Below, in pieces: positions 1 to 8,098 of a DNA stretch of 64,000 nt. Position 1 is the first letter of the stretch. Every line of letters starts with the position of its first letter. Below the pieces are notes generated by a model, which was given only the letters and a program-made list of their open reading frames with translations, was not told the DNA's origin and did no database searches. The translations under genes and the position numbers were made by a program. This DNA is from Candidatus Leptovillus gracilis (lineage in GTDB: Bacteria; Chloroflexota; Anaerolineae; Promineifilales; Promineifilaceae): contig JADJXA010000027.1 in assembly GCA_016716065.1 (NCBI GenBank), forward strand, positions 1 through 64,000, read 5' to 3'.

Positions 1-127
1 TAGAAGGCTGTTCGGACCAGCGACGAACCAGAATTACCCACTGACGACAATTAGGGAAATGCCCAGTTGAAGGCGTCAACGTGACTGCGGCTAAGCTCCT
101 GACATTTATGCTTAAGGAGTAAAAGCA

Positions 128-1546
128 ATGACAGCCACCGACGCACAAGTGGGGATTGCTATGCGTGAACGAAAAAGGGGTAAGAATCAGGAACGGGAGG
201 CGGCCAAAGCCAATCTGCGCGGCCGCAAAACAGTCCAGCAAATACGAGCAGTCGGGTTTGCTGCCCGTCAACTAGAAAGCGCGGACGTACAGACACGACC
301 GGATGCTTGCTGCTGGTGGCCGATGTTAGAGAAAATGCTGACCGCGGCCCCGAGTTGGAAGCTAAGACATTGTTCAACTGGCTGTGCGAACAGCAGCCGG
401 GCAAATACCGGGAGGGTCAACTGCGTACCCTGCAACGACGTGTCACGACCTGGCGGGCGCTGAACCAAGAGCAAACGGCCAGTCTGGACCAGATACGGGA
501 GCCAGGCGAGATGATGCAGTTGGACAGCACCTGGATGACCGAACTAGAGTGACGCTGGAGGGACAACCGTTCAAACACATGTCATCCACAGCGTCCTGCC
601 TTATTCCAACTGGGAATGGGGGCGTGACGCGGTAAGGAATCGTTGAGCGCGGTGCGCCTGGGCTTACAAAGCGCATTGCTGAAATTGGGCTAGGTACGCA
701 AATTGTCCAGACAGACAACAGTTCGGCGGCAACCGCCCGCTTGCGCAGTGATGAAGAGGACGCGAGCGGCCGTACACCGATGAGTATCTGGCGCTGCTGG
801 CCCGCTGTGGCCTGGCGCCGCAGACGTTGTCTGGGTGCGTCTGACGGGGAGGATGGGGATGTGGAATCGAGCAACGGCAATAAACAGTCGGTGGCGCAGC
901 AGTTGTTGCTGCGTGGCGACCGCGATTTCGCCAGCCTGGCGGTGTATGAGACCCTTTTGTTTGACATCATGGACAAGCGCAACAAACGGCGCGGATGGGA
1001 TTGCGCGGAAAGTGGCGGTGATGCGGCCGTTGTCAAGCCACGCCGCTGGCTAACTTTAGCGGAAACTGCGGCTGCGCGTCCAGTCAGGGCGACCTCGTTC
1101 GAGTACTGGAAGACTTATTCTGTGCTGCCCGTCGCTCATCGGCAAAATGGTGACGGTGGTTTATCCACACGGTGGTCGTTGGAGATTTATTACGCCCGGT
1201 CGACTGGTAGACCGACCGCCCGGCTCATTGGCAATAAGTCCGCCGGGTGATTACCGCCCGCGCATCATTGACCGGCTTGCTGCGCAAACCGGGGGCTTTC
1301 GCCGCTACCGGTATCAGGACGAGTTGTTCCCCTCGCTCGTCTTTCGGCAGGCGTGGGAGGCGCTGGACCGGCAGTATGCGCCACGCCAGGCCGATTTAGC
1401 TTATTGCGGATTCTGCATCTGGCGGCGCGTCATCTGGAGTGTGATGTGGCGGCGGCTTTGGAGCTGCTGCTGACCACCGGTCAGACGTGGAGCAGGTGGA
1501 TGTGGCCGAACTCCTGCGTGTGGAAACGGCAGTCGTGCCGGCGCTG
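128..1546 (+). pseudogene. istA-like transposase remnant (IS21 family)
   Basis: Fragments in changing frames match the IS21 IstA transposase. Nucleotides 340-552 encode a stretch with TLFNWLCEQQPGKY, QLRTLQRRV and EPGEMMQLD, the usual region before the first catalytic Asp. Nucleotides 858-990 encode GDVESSNGNKQ and LLLRGDRDFASLAVYE, matching the part after the catalytic core. A DDE-type integrase would need a single frame of about 400-500 residues; here at least three frame changes and internal losses are seen. IstA catalyses strand transfer together with the IstB ATPase. This copy should be inactive. The 15-bp tandem repeat at its 3' end is listed separately. Confidence 0.7.
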
Positions 1547-1592
1547 ACGCAGCCGGTGGTGGATGCGCGCCTGTACGACCAGTTGTTGGTCG

Positions 1593-1703
1593 GCGGTGGC
1601 GCGCTGAGCGGTGGCGCGCTGAGCGGTGGCGCTGAACGGTGGCGCGCTGAGCGGTGGCGCGCTGAGCGGTAGCGCGCTGAGCGGTGGCGCGCTGGGCGGT
1701 GGG
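1593..1703. repeat. 15-bp tandem repeat at istA/istB junction
   Basis: About seven head-to-tail copies of the 15-mer GGTGGCGCGCTGAGC with small variations lie between the istA and istB remnants. The period is a multiple of three, so it stays open in one frame and encodes a Gly-Gly-Ala-Leu-Ser repeat. It probably arose by local expansion after inactivation of the element. Confidence 0.85.
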
Positions 1704-1704
1704 C

Positions 1705-2440
1705 ATGACGACAGGCATGAATCAGAGCGAGATGGTGCGGCTGCATTGCAAGACGCTGCGGCTGCCGACGATGGCAGCGGCGCTTGAGGAAGGATGCGCT
1801 GCGCGAACTGGATAACTGGCCGCTGGATGCTTTTTGGCCCACTTGTTGGAACAGGAGGTGGCGACGCGGCAGCAGCGGCGCATTGAGCGTCTGCGGCTGG
1901 GTCAAGCTGCCGCCGGGAAAACGTTTGCCGTTTTTGACGAAGGCCGCTTGCCGCTGCGCATCCGGCGGCGGTTACCCTTTTTGCAGGCCGGGGACTTTGT
2001 CAATCAGGCCCAGAATGTGTTGTGCTTTGGTTTACCGGGCACGGGCAAAACGCATCTGGCGGCGATCAGTGAGCATCTGTTGGTGGTGAAAACGGCCGTT
2101 TCGGTTGCTGTTTACGCCGACCTTCAAGCTGGGGTGGGGCGGCTGTTGCCGGGCTAACCAGGAATATGAACTGGAACGAGAACTGCGGCGTTTAGACCGG
2201 TTTGGGGTGGTCATTCTGGATGATATTGGCTATGTGCAGCAGAGTCAAGGGAAGAGATGGAGGTGTTGTTCACCTTTTTGAGCGAGCGGTATGAGCGGCA
2301 CAGTCTGGTGATTACCCCTCACCCTGGTCTTTTCGGGTGGGACAAGATGTTAAGGACCCATTGACGACGGCGACCGCCATAGACCGGGTGGTGCATCATA
2401 GCATCATCATTGAGTTTGGGCGAGACATCCAGGTATGCGC
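1705..2440 (+). pseudogene. istB-like ATPase remnant (IS21 family)
   Basis: The reading begins MNQSEMVRLHCKTLRLPTMA, typical of the IstB N-terminus, then shifts frame. Nucleotides 1834-2100 encode LLEQEVATRQQRRIERL and GLPGTGKTHLAA (Walker A). Nucleotides 2200-2235 encode FGVVILDDIGYVQQS (Walker B) in another frame. IstB is the DnaA-like AAA+ helper ATPase that selects targets for IstA. At least two frameshifts separate the motifs, so no active product is expected. Confidence 0.75.
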
Positions 2441-3120
2441 ATGGAAGAGGCGCAACGGAGTCAGGCGGCGCTGCGACCAGAGGTGGGCGTAGGGCAACTT
2501 TTCATGGGGAGAAAATCGTGGCAAAAATGACGCCAGAAATCCGAGACCAACTCTTGTTCTGTTATCCCGACCCGTGCCTGTGTGCTCGGTGGAGTCACCC
2601 GCCTGGTTGCCTGGTTGGAAACGGCGTCGGCCTTCCGCTTATTGCAGTGGACAGCGGCGCAATCTGTCGCGGGCATGGCCCGTTGTATGGACCTGTGTCT
2701 TTCCGCAAGGAGCGGCGGCGGCAGATGGGACTGTGGTATGCCTATCGCCGGGTGCATGGCGTTTTGTACAAGCGGTATGTTGGTAAGTCGTATGGTTGAC
2801 GCTGGCGCGGTTGGAGGAAACGGCCGTGTGGCTCAATGAGATATGGTGACAGATGGGAAGCATTAAGGAGGGCCTATGGTGGTGGTTGGCAGGCTGGCTG
2901 ACGGCTTGTCGGGGCGTGTTTTTATGGGAACGGTATGGGCATTTCTAATTGTCGTTGATGGGCATTTCTAATTGTCGTTGACAGGCTGTTCGCGGCCCGA
3001 CGGCTGCAACGCCGTCTATGCGCCGGTACTGGACCGATTTGGTCCGTAGTCAGTGAAGATGGTTGGCGAGTTGGTTAGCCAACCATCTCGCCAACTTAAC
3101 CAACCCATTATCAGGAGAAA
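2440..3120. other. 3' end of the IS21 element and spacer before rpmB
   Basis: Nucleotides 2521-2799 are open and encode a short stretch with WYAYRRVHGVLYKRYVGKS, similar to N-terminal segments of some Chloroflexota regulators or recombinases; no complete domain can be recognised, so I treat it as a remnant. The IS21 right end lies at 2938-2983. A dyad upstream of rpmB is listed separately. Confidence 0.4.
3058..3087. promoter_or_regulatory. Inverted repeat upstream of rpmB
   Basis: GATGGTTGGC and GCCAACCATC form perfect 10-bp arms around a 10-bp spacer, 38 bp before the rpmB start. An overlapping alternative pairing, GTTGGCGAG with CTCGCCAAC, is also possible. It may be an operator (the downstream gene set suggests Zur-type control) or a 5'-leader hairpin. 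It does not match the Zur box of Bacillus that I know, so the regulator is not assigned. Confidence 0.4.
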
Positions 3121-3124
3121 CAAC

Positions 3125-3361
3125 ATGGCAAAATGTAAACTGAGCGGCCGTAAACCGATGAGCGGCAACAACGTCTCGTTTTCGCAAAGGAAGACGAAGC
3201 GTGTTTTCAAACCTAACGTGCAAAGCAAAAAAATCTACGTCCCCGAATTGGGGCGCAGCGTGCGCATCCAGATGTCCACCCGCGCCATGCGCACGGTGGA
3301 CAAAGTCGGCCTGATGCCTTATTTGCGGCAGCAAGGGCTGGCCTTAAAAGACGTTTTATGA
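3125..3361 (+). CDS. rpmB: 50S ribosomal protein L28, zinc-free type
   Basis: The 78-residue product has the usual L28 length and motifs: MAKCKLSGRKPMSGNNVS, KTKRVFKPN and the C-terminal RTVDKVG. It is a structural protein of the large ribosomal subunit. Only one Cys is present (Cys4), so the zinc-binding Cys set of C+ L28 paralogs is absent. The ATG at 3125 follows AGGAGA in the leader. Immediately downstream come rpmG and a COG0523 GTPase. L28, L33 and COG0523 together are a well-known zinc-starvation set in which zinc-free ribosomal paralogs replace zinc-binding ones; that this set is under such control here is an inference. A long simple-sequence hairpin separates it from rpmG. Confidence 0.93.
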   Translation: MAKCKLSGRKPMSGNNVSFSQRKTKRVFKPNVQSKKIYVPELGRSVRIQMSTRAMRTVDKVGLMPYLRQQGLALKDVL

Positions 3362-3446
3362 GAGCGAGAGCTAGAGCTAGAGCTAGAGCGAGAGCTAGAG
3401 CTAGAGGAAGAAGTCTACTCTAGCTCTCGCTCTCGCTCTAGCTCTC
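3361..3446. repeat. CTAGAG simple-sequence hairpin between rpmB and rpmG
   Basis: A left arm of GAGCTAGA/GAGCGAGA units (3361-3406) is followed by a short spacer and a right arm of the reverse complement (CTAGCTCTCGCTCTC...). Folded, the transcript would make a long stem exactly between the two ribosomal protein genes, with the rpmG Shine-Dalgarno AAAGGAGAG just beyond it. It could act as a processing, attenuation or partial termination element. Confidence 0.7.
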
Positions 3447-3459
3447 AAAGGAGAGACCA

Positions 3460-3624
3460 ATGGCTAAGAAAAAAGGGCCGCGCCAGCTTATCAAGCTGCG
3501 CAGCACGGAGAGCAGTTACACCTATTACAGCCAGAAGAACCGGCGCAATACGGCCGCACGCCTGGAGCTGCGTAAGTATGATCCCACGTTAAGGCGGCAT
3601 GTTACGTTTCGGGAAAGCCGGTAG
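3460..3624 (+). CDS. rpmG: 50S ribosomal protein L33, zinc-free type
   Basis: The 54-residue product starts MAKKKGPRQLIKLRSTESS and carries the L33 signature YYSQKNRRNTAARLELRKYDP. The two CxxC knuckles of zinc-binding L33 are missing, so this is a C- paralog. The ATG at 3460 follows AAAGGAGAG. It lies between rpmB and a COG0523 GTPase remnant on the same strand. Such C- L28/L33 pairs are commonly induced on zinc limitation to free zinc from ribosomes; this is known for the families, not shown here. Confidence 0.93.
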   Translation: MAKKKGPRQLIKLRSTESSYTYYSQKNRRNTAARLELRKYDPTLRRHVTFRESR

Positions 3625-3668
3625 GCAACGGGTGGCGAGTGAGGGACGCGGTTAACAAACAGCCCGCC

Positions 3669-3700
3669 AATCCGAAATCCGCAATCCGCAATCCGCAATC
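3669..3700. repeat. 7-bp tandem repeat AATCCGC
   Basis: Three to four copies of AATCCGC/AATCCGA lie between rpmG and the GTPase fragment. Short tandem runs of this type recur elsewhere in the window (for example 38121-38147), suggesting frequent local slippage. Confidence 0.7.
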
Positions 3701-3710
3701 AAAATAACCT

Positions 3711-3848
3711 ATGGATACTAAAATTCCTATCACCATCCTTACCGGCTTCCTCGGCGCGGGCAAGACGACGCTGCTCAACCACATCCTGCACGGCGACCAC
3801 GGCCTGCGCATGGCGGTGCTGGTGAATGATTTCGGCGAGGTGAATATT
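3711..3848 (+). pseudogene. COG0523 (CobW/ZigA-like) GTPase, 5' fragment
   Basis: The 46 codons encode MDTKIPITILTGFLGAGKTT followed by LVNDFGEVNI, the start of a COG0523 metallochaperone GTPase with its Walker A motif GFLGAGKTT. The family inserts or traffics metals, and zinc-linked members (ZigA, YciC) sit with C- L28/L33 genes as here. The frame ends exactly where an IS3-type inverted repeat begins. The conserved CxCC motif, the rest of the G domain and the C-terminal domain (about 270 residues) are not found on the other side of the element, so an adjacent deletion must have accompanied or followed insertion. Confidence 0.85.
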
Positions 3849-4424
3849 GGGGTTCCCCAAAAAAGTGGACACACACAAGAGACAAATTGAGTCCACTTGT
3901 TTTGGAGGTAACCAATGAAAAAACAAATGGGAGAATATCCAGAGTTATTCAAAGCACAAGCGGTCAGCCTGCTGCGCCTAATCAACTGGCTCAGGATTTC
4001 GGCGCCAGCCAGCCGGCGGAAAAATGGTGTGGGGATATCACCTACGTTTGGACGGCCGTTGGCTGGTTGTACCTGGCTGTGGTGATTGACCTCTATTCCT
4101 GCCGTATCGTGGGCTGGGCGATGAATGCCCGGATGACCGCGCAATTGGTCAGAGATGCCTTTCAGATGGCTTGGCGGCAGTGTCGGCCCCAAGCAGGCCT
4201 TTTGTTTCACTCCGACCGAGGCAGTCAATACACCAGTCAGGAATTTCAACGATTGCTTCAGGCTTGTCAGGTCAAGGCGAGCATGAGCGGGACTGGCAAT
4301 TGCTACCGACAGCATCGGCACTCTGCGTTAGGATACGTGAGTCCGCAAGCCTACGAAGCCAGTTATCAAAAACAGGCGTTAGCGGTATGACCATTATCTG
4401 TGTCTACTAAAACGGGGGGACCCC
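3849..4424 (+). mobile_element. Shrunken IS3-family element (576 bp)
   Basis: The left end starts GGGGTTCCCCAAAAAAGTGG (3849) and the right end, read on the opposite strand from 4424, starts GGGGTCCCCCCGTTTTAG; both then continue into a shared AGACACA/GGACACA block. These match as terminal inverted repeats. Inside are the first about 20 codons of orfA (MKKQMGEYPELFKAQAVSLL, from 3915) and part of orfB. A full IS3 element would be about 1.2-1.5 kb, so more than half is deleted. No clear target duplication flanks it, in line with a deletion on the right side. Confidence 0.8.
3950..4390 (+). pseudogene. IS3-family OrfB integrase, internally deleted
   Basis: The frame encodes AEKWCGDITYVWT (first catalytic Asp region), LYLAVVIDLYSCRIVGWAM and LLFHSDRGSQYTS (second Asp), then GNCYRQ followed directly by HRHSALGYVSPQAYE. 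The block containing the third catalytic residue, the Glu of the usual N-x(2)-ESFF segment, is missing. The rve-type DDE transposase is therefore inactive. The upstream part of OrfB and most of OrfA are also deleted. Confidence 0.8.
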
Positions 4425-4442
4425 AGAAGAGGCCCCATCGGC

Positions 4443-4475
4443 CAAATGGATAAGTTATTTAAGTGCCATTCTAAG
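4443..4475. repeat. Partial copy of dispersed repeat R-KEQ
   Basis: The sequence CAAATGGATAAGTTATTTAA and the following AGTGCCATTCTAAG match nucleotides 11834-11866 almost exactly, and the first part matches 53379-53394 in inverse orientation. It lies at the 3' end of the radical SAM gene, whose stop codon falls inside it. Confidence 0.7.
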
Positions 4476-5722
4476 GACATTGAATAACACCCTGTGCCCA
4501 TAAACAACTACCACAGGCCGGAAATTCATTGCCAAAACAATCCTCTTCGTTTGCTTCCGACAGCTCACAACCACCGCAGAAAGTGCAAGGCGCAAAGGCA
4601 AAGCTCTGCACTTTTTGCCGATACGTCACATAGTCATCGTCCAGCCAGATGTCCAACAGGTCCCGCTCGTTGACATTGCCGACAACGTGCCGCCGCGATT
4701 GGTGCGGCTTACCATGCAGGTAGCTGGTGTGCGTGTGCATCAGCGGCCAACAAGGACTGACGCCACCGTCCCAGCCAATAGAAACGGTACCGCTTTCGAT
4801 GAAATTGCACGTCGCTGGCCCCGCCCAGACTATTCCCGGCAAAGGTAACATTGTAACCACTTTGCAGCGCCCGGAAAAAGGCAGCCTGCGTCTTTTCAGT
4901 CAGGTCCATACGTGGCAGGCTCAGTTTGGCGTGCCAGGGCGAATCCATGTAAGTCAGGTCGTGCAGGGTATGGGTGTAAAGCATCTCTGTCTGCATCTCG
5001 GCCGTATAGGGCATGACGTTGCTCACCGAGAAATGTTTGGCCCCAAGGGAACGGCCGATCCGCAGCACGTCGGGCAAATCGTGGATGTTACGAGCCATGG
5101 CCACAAACGCAATGCCAATTTCTGGGTGTGGTCTGTGGCTGCCCTGGCGCATTTTACGGAAGCGCGATAGGTTGGCAATCACTTTGGGCAGTTCGGCCCC
5201 CAGACGCACGTCGGCGTAACTTTCCGGCGTCGCCCCATCAATGGAAACCCAGATCACGTCCAGTCCGGCGTCAATCAACTCCCGGGACCGCTTTTCCGTG
5301 AGCATGGTTCCGTTGGTAATCAGTTCGGTGCGCGCCCCGGCTGCGTGCGCCTGCGCGATCCACTCTATGGTGTGTTTGTGGAACAGCGGTTCCCCCAACC
5401 CGCCGAAAAAAATCGTGGGAATTGGCGAGAGCCGCTGCACATTTTCCACAATCCGGTCAAACGTGGTTTGCCTCATGCGACCCAGGCTTTCATCCCAACT
5501 GTTGCGAATGCAGGTGCGGCAGGCGATGTTGCAGGCGTCGGTTGGCTCGACGTACACCTTGGTCAGATGGGTGACGGGTCGGTGCATTTGTACCTGGTTG
5601 CCGCTGTTTTCCAGGCGCACTTTGGCGCCTGGCTGCAAACCGTACTGCACTGCCAATTCTGGCGGCAAGATCAATCTTCCTTGCTCGTCAATTTCCCCCC
5701 AGAGTGTTGGCTTACTATTCAT
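4471..5722 (-). pseudogene. Tungsten-cofactor oxidoreductase radical SAM maturase, one frameshift
   Basis: The start encodes an AbrB-like segment (residues about 8-45, GEIDEQGRLILPPEL) fused to a radical SAM domain with the cluster motif C64-IAC68-RTC71. Further conserved pieces are FFGGLGEPLFH, TNGTMLTE, WVSIDGATPESYADVRLGAE and SVSNVMPYT. Near 4815-4850 the frame shifts; the continuation encodes CNFIESGTVSIGWDGGVSPC, HTHTSYLHG and the Cys-rich tail CTFCGGCELSEANEEDCFGN ending WAQGVIQCP. This layout matches the W-cofactor maturase family (TIGR04317) that accompanies aldehyde:ferredoxin oxidoreductases. No such oxidoreductase is in the window. The lone frameshift could be a sequencing error; the rest looks intact. 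Confidence 0.8.
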
Positions 5723-5803
5723 GCGATCACCTTGCCGTTATACTCAAAGGTGCCACTAATGCCCCCGTTTCTGGACGCAGTTTTCGGCGGCGCTAAGACC
5801 TGG

Positions 5804-6055
5804 CTAACCAGCGGCCAGTGCGCTTTTGACCCAACCAATCACTTCCGCATCTTTGGGGATGCGGCCGGCAGCGACCAGTTTTTCATTGATTACCAGTCCT
5901 GGCGTGGACAATAAGTTATAAGCCATGATTTGTCCGTAATCAGTGACCTTGATGATTTCAGCTTCAACCCCCAGAGTGGTTACTGCATTTTTGGCGGCCG
6001 CTTCTACTTTTTGACAGTTGGAACAGCCTGGACCTAATACTTTGATTTGCAACAT
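5804..6055 (-). CDS. Small thioredoxin-like protein (redox-active disulfide protein 2 type)
   Basis: The 83-residue product is a minimal thioredoxin fold with GPGC11-SNC14 at the N-terminus, the cis-Pro region STPGLVINEKLVAAG and a C-terminal helix. The family (TIGR00412-like) is commonly encoded next to YraQ/ArsP-type permeases and ArsR regulators, as in this minus-strand cluster. The ATG at 6055 has GGAG 5 bases upstream; an in-frame ATG at 6067 has no such site, so the shorter form is preferred. It probably reduces a cytoplasmic or metal-bound partner. A dyad at 6107-6126 lies upstream and may be its operator. Confidence 0.88.
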   Translation of the reverse strand: MLQIKVLGPGCSNCQKVEAAAKNAVTTLGVEAEIIKVTDYGQIMAYNLLSTPGLVINEKLVAAGRIPKDAEVIGWVKSALAAG

Positions 6056-6106
6056 ACTTATCTCCAAATAATGTGCCTGCTACACAGACTGTAGTTCCGC
6101 AAAATC

Positions 6107-6126
6107 ACTTCGACAACCATCGAAGT
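6107..6126. promoter_or_regulatory. Dyad upstream of the small thioredoxin gene
   Basis: ACTTCGA and TCGAAGT form perfect 7-bp arms around a 6-bp spacer, about 50 bp upstream of the thioredoxin start on its 5' side. The size fits an ArsR/SmtB-like operator, but the sequence differs from the dyads in front of the local arsR gene. Confidence 0.35.
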
Positions 6127-6149
6127 ATATAATTGAGAACAGCGTGGTG

Positions 6150-6524
6150 TTAGTGACAAATGCAACGGGATTGATATGACTGTTCAGACAATCTTCCTGG
6201 GTGTCTATGCCGCCTCCGACACCATCCGGCACAACACCAGGTTCCCGGCCGCGTACAGCTCGTGGTGTCTACGCCAAAGTTTTGCCGTGACAGGCGAGAG
6301 TCGGAGCGCACTGGGGAGGCGTTGCTGACTTCGGGCAGGTTCAACTCGTGGCGCAGCCGGTTGGCGGACAGGGCGTCAATTTGCGCCGCCAGATAGTGAG
6401 CGCGGTGGTAGTACAATTCGGCCGTTTGTCGCAGCCCTTTTGTTTGCCTTTGAGCGCGTGCCACCATCTCAGTCATCTGCTGCAAATTGGCTAAAGGCTG
6501 CTGGCGGTGGGTCGTGTCCATCAA
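6150..6524 (-). CDS. Hypothetical helical protein, doubtful 3' part
   Basis: The first about 75 residues form an amphipathic helical pattern (NLQQMTEMVARAQRQTKGLR, YYHRAHYLAAQIDALSANRL) that looks like real protein. The last about 45 residues are Arg/Cys/Ser-rich and low quality, suggesting that the native frame has been lost. It follows the decayed ccdA-like gene on the same strand. I do not recognise a family; with its neighbours it is likely another truncated gene. Confidence 0.3.
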   Translation of the reverse strand: MMDTTHRQQPLANLQQMTEMVARAQRQTKGLRQTAELYYHRAHYLAAQIDALSANRLRHELNLPEVSNASPVRSDSRLSRQNFGVDTTSCTRPGTWCCAGWCRRRHRHPGRLSEQSYQSRCICH

Positions 6525-6959
6525 GATCCGTCCAGGTTCCGTGCGCCGACTTGTGCCTCCATCACCGCCCTTTTAGCGCCGCCGTAAACGTCCCGGCCAG
6601 GACGATGGGCACGCCCCGACTCCGTGCCTGGGACGTTGATTTCCAGCGCTCCCAGCATATTCAGCGCCAGGGCAAAGCAGACAATGGCGACGAGTTCGTA
6701 GCCCCAGCTATGCAGCCCGGTAAAGGCGCTGCCCAGCAGCGCGGCCGTCACGCCTAGAATCATAAACGTGGTCGCCAGCCCCACAGCGAAGCCCAGAAAA
6801 AGGGCAAAGCACGGCCGCGCGTGGGCGTTGTCGTACCGCCGACCTAGCCTGCCAGCAGCGGAATCATGGCGATATTGCAGGGGCCAATATTGGTGACAAT
6901 GCCGCCGAGAAAGACGAGGCCAAAAGCGATGAGCCGGCCATGGTGGTATCAATTTCCAT
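6521..6959 (-). pseudogene. CcdA/DsbD-like transmembrane thiol transporter, fragment
   Basis: Short stretches in different frames read MEIDTTMAGSSLLAS at the start, then NIGPCNIAMIPLLAG (conserved first Cys of CcdA) in a second frame, and LFLGFAVGLATTFMILGVTA with VAIVCFALALNMLGALEINV in a third. CcdA proteins pass electrons across the membrane from cytoplasmic thioredoxin to extracytoplasmic thiol proteins. Only about the first half of the family is present, with at least two frameshifts; the second Cys-containing half is missing. It lies 17 bp after the VKOR gene, which fits a shared thiol-redox role before decay. Confidence 0.6.
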
Positions 6960-6976
6960 CAGGCAGGTTCCCCGGT

Positions 6977-8098
6977 TTAGCGGCGGCGTGAATGGCTGGA
7001 CGGTGCGGGTTGTAGATGGGGCGCGGCCGTTTCCACGCTTATCAGCAACAGCAGCGTCATCAGTACGGCTGAAGTCAGGCACCAGGCGCAGACCGCGCCG
7101 ATGACAAAGGGTTCCAGGTAGGTGAGGTAGATGGAGAAGAACACGCCAAAAGCGCTCATCGCCAGCAAGGCCAGCGCTGCCCGCTTATCACCCTGCCATT
7201 GGCCCCAGGCCCAGGCGGCCAGAATGGCGACGTAGCCCAGAACACCCAGGACGCCAATGGGGATGCCAAAGAGATAGGCGTATTCGCTGGTTTGCACGGC
7301 GTTGCAATCGCCGACCGGGCCGCAGACGGCGGCGACGGCCTGGGTTTCCACGTAGGCCAGGTAAGCGGCCACGCCCAGGCCAAGCACAGCCAGAATGGGC
7401 AGCACGGTCTGGATCCAGGTCGGGGGCGGCTTCCTTATTTTCCCCTGTCTGGCCTGCCACAGGCGCACGGCCGTATAACCCAGCGCCAACACCATGCCAA
7501 TGAGGATCATCACCGCCAGTAGAAAGCCGTCACGGGCGGGTGGGGCGGCTGTGGCTGCCGGCTGGGGTAAATTCTCTGGCGTGAGCAGGGACGCGGCCGG
7601 TGCTGGGGCAACGGCCGTTTCTACAGGAACGGCCGTTTCTAACTCCGGCAGAAACCATTCCAGCCCCGGCGCCTGCGGCCAACCGACGCCGCCCGCCGCC
7701 AGATGGCGCTCAATCAGGTCGGGTAATTCGGCCGGAATCTGGGCAGAACCAATGAGAACGGCGTCGCCTATTAAAAGAAAAGGCACGCCAATGGCTTCTC
7801 GCGGTGCGCCCAGGGCCGCGCCCAGGTCAAACAGGTGATCAAACTCTTCGGCGTTGGTCAGTTCAATCAGTTCTAGCTGCCACTGGTCGCCATATTTCTC
7901 GGCCAGCGGCGGCAGCACATTTTCTTTGACCCAGGCGCAGTGGCCGCAGCCTTCCATCCAGAACATGACGGCTTTGACGGTGGGTTGTTCCTGGGCGTGG
8001 CTGGGGGAGGGGGCAACGGCCGTTGTGCTTATCAGCAAGCCAAGCAGCAGCAGAATAACAAAATACCACTTTATCTTTCTATTTTTTTTCTTCATCAT
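6977..8098 (-). CDS. Thioredoxin-like/VKOR fusion protein
   Basis: The 373-residue product has an N-terminal signal-anchor (residues 10-29), an extracytoplasmic thioredoxin-like domain with C51-GHC54, a Pro/Ala-rich linker, and a C-terminal vitamin K epoxide reductase domain with at least four membrane segments. The VKOR part has the paired Cys CGPVGDC and the quinone-linked CAWC motif. VKOR fusions re-oxidise partner thiols and pass electrons to quinone. The thioredoxin domain is at the N-terminus, opposite to many bacterial VKOR-Trx fusions, where it is C-terminal. The start follows AAGGATGA and abuts the methyltransferase stop. It is one of the few intact genes of this cluster. Confidence 0.87.
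   Translation of the reverse strand: MMKKKNRKIKWYFVILLLLGLLISTTAVAPSPSHAQEQPTVKAVMFWMEGCGHCAWVKENVLPPLAEKYGDQWQLELIELTNAEEFDHLFDLGAALGAPREAIGVPFLLIGDAVLIGSAQIPAELPDLIERHLAAGGVGWPQAPGLEWFLPELETAVPVETAVAPAPAASLLTPENLPQPAATAAPPARDGFLLAVMILIGMVLALGYTAVRLWQARQGKIRKPPPTWIQTVLPILAVLGLGVAAYLAYVETQAVAAVCGPVGDCNAVQTSEYAYLFGIPIGVLGVLGYVAILAAWAWGQWQGDKRAALALLAMSAFGVFFSIYLTYLEPFVIGAVCAWCLTSAVLMTLLLLISVETAAPHLQPAPSSHSRRR

Larger units (their letters stand above)
5..2992. mobile_element. Decayed IS21-family insertion sequence
   Basis: The unit contains remnants of istA then istB in the order usual for IS21. The right end (about 2938-2983) holds two tandem copies of a roughly 24-bp motif that reads TGTCAACGACAATTAG on the minus strand, and the left end (about 17-68) holds two diverged copies with core GACGACAATTAG. 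Multiple short terminal repeats of this kind are typical of IS21 ends. The decamer AGGCTGTTCG occurs just outside both ends (5-14 and 2983-2992) and may be a target duplication. Both genes carry several frameshifts, so the element is not autonomous. Confidence 0.7.
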
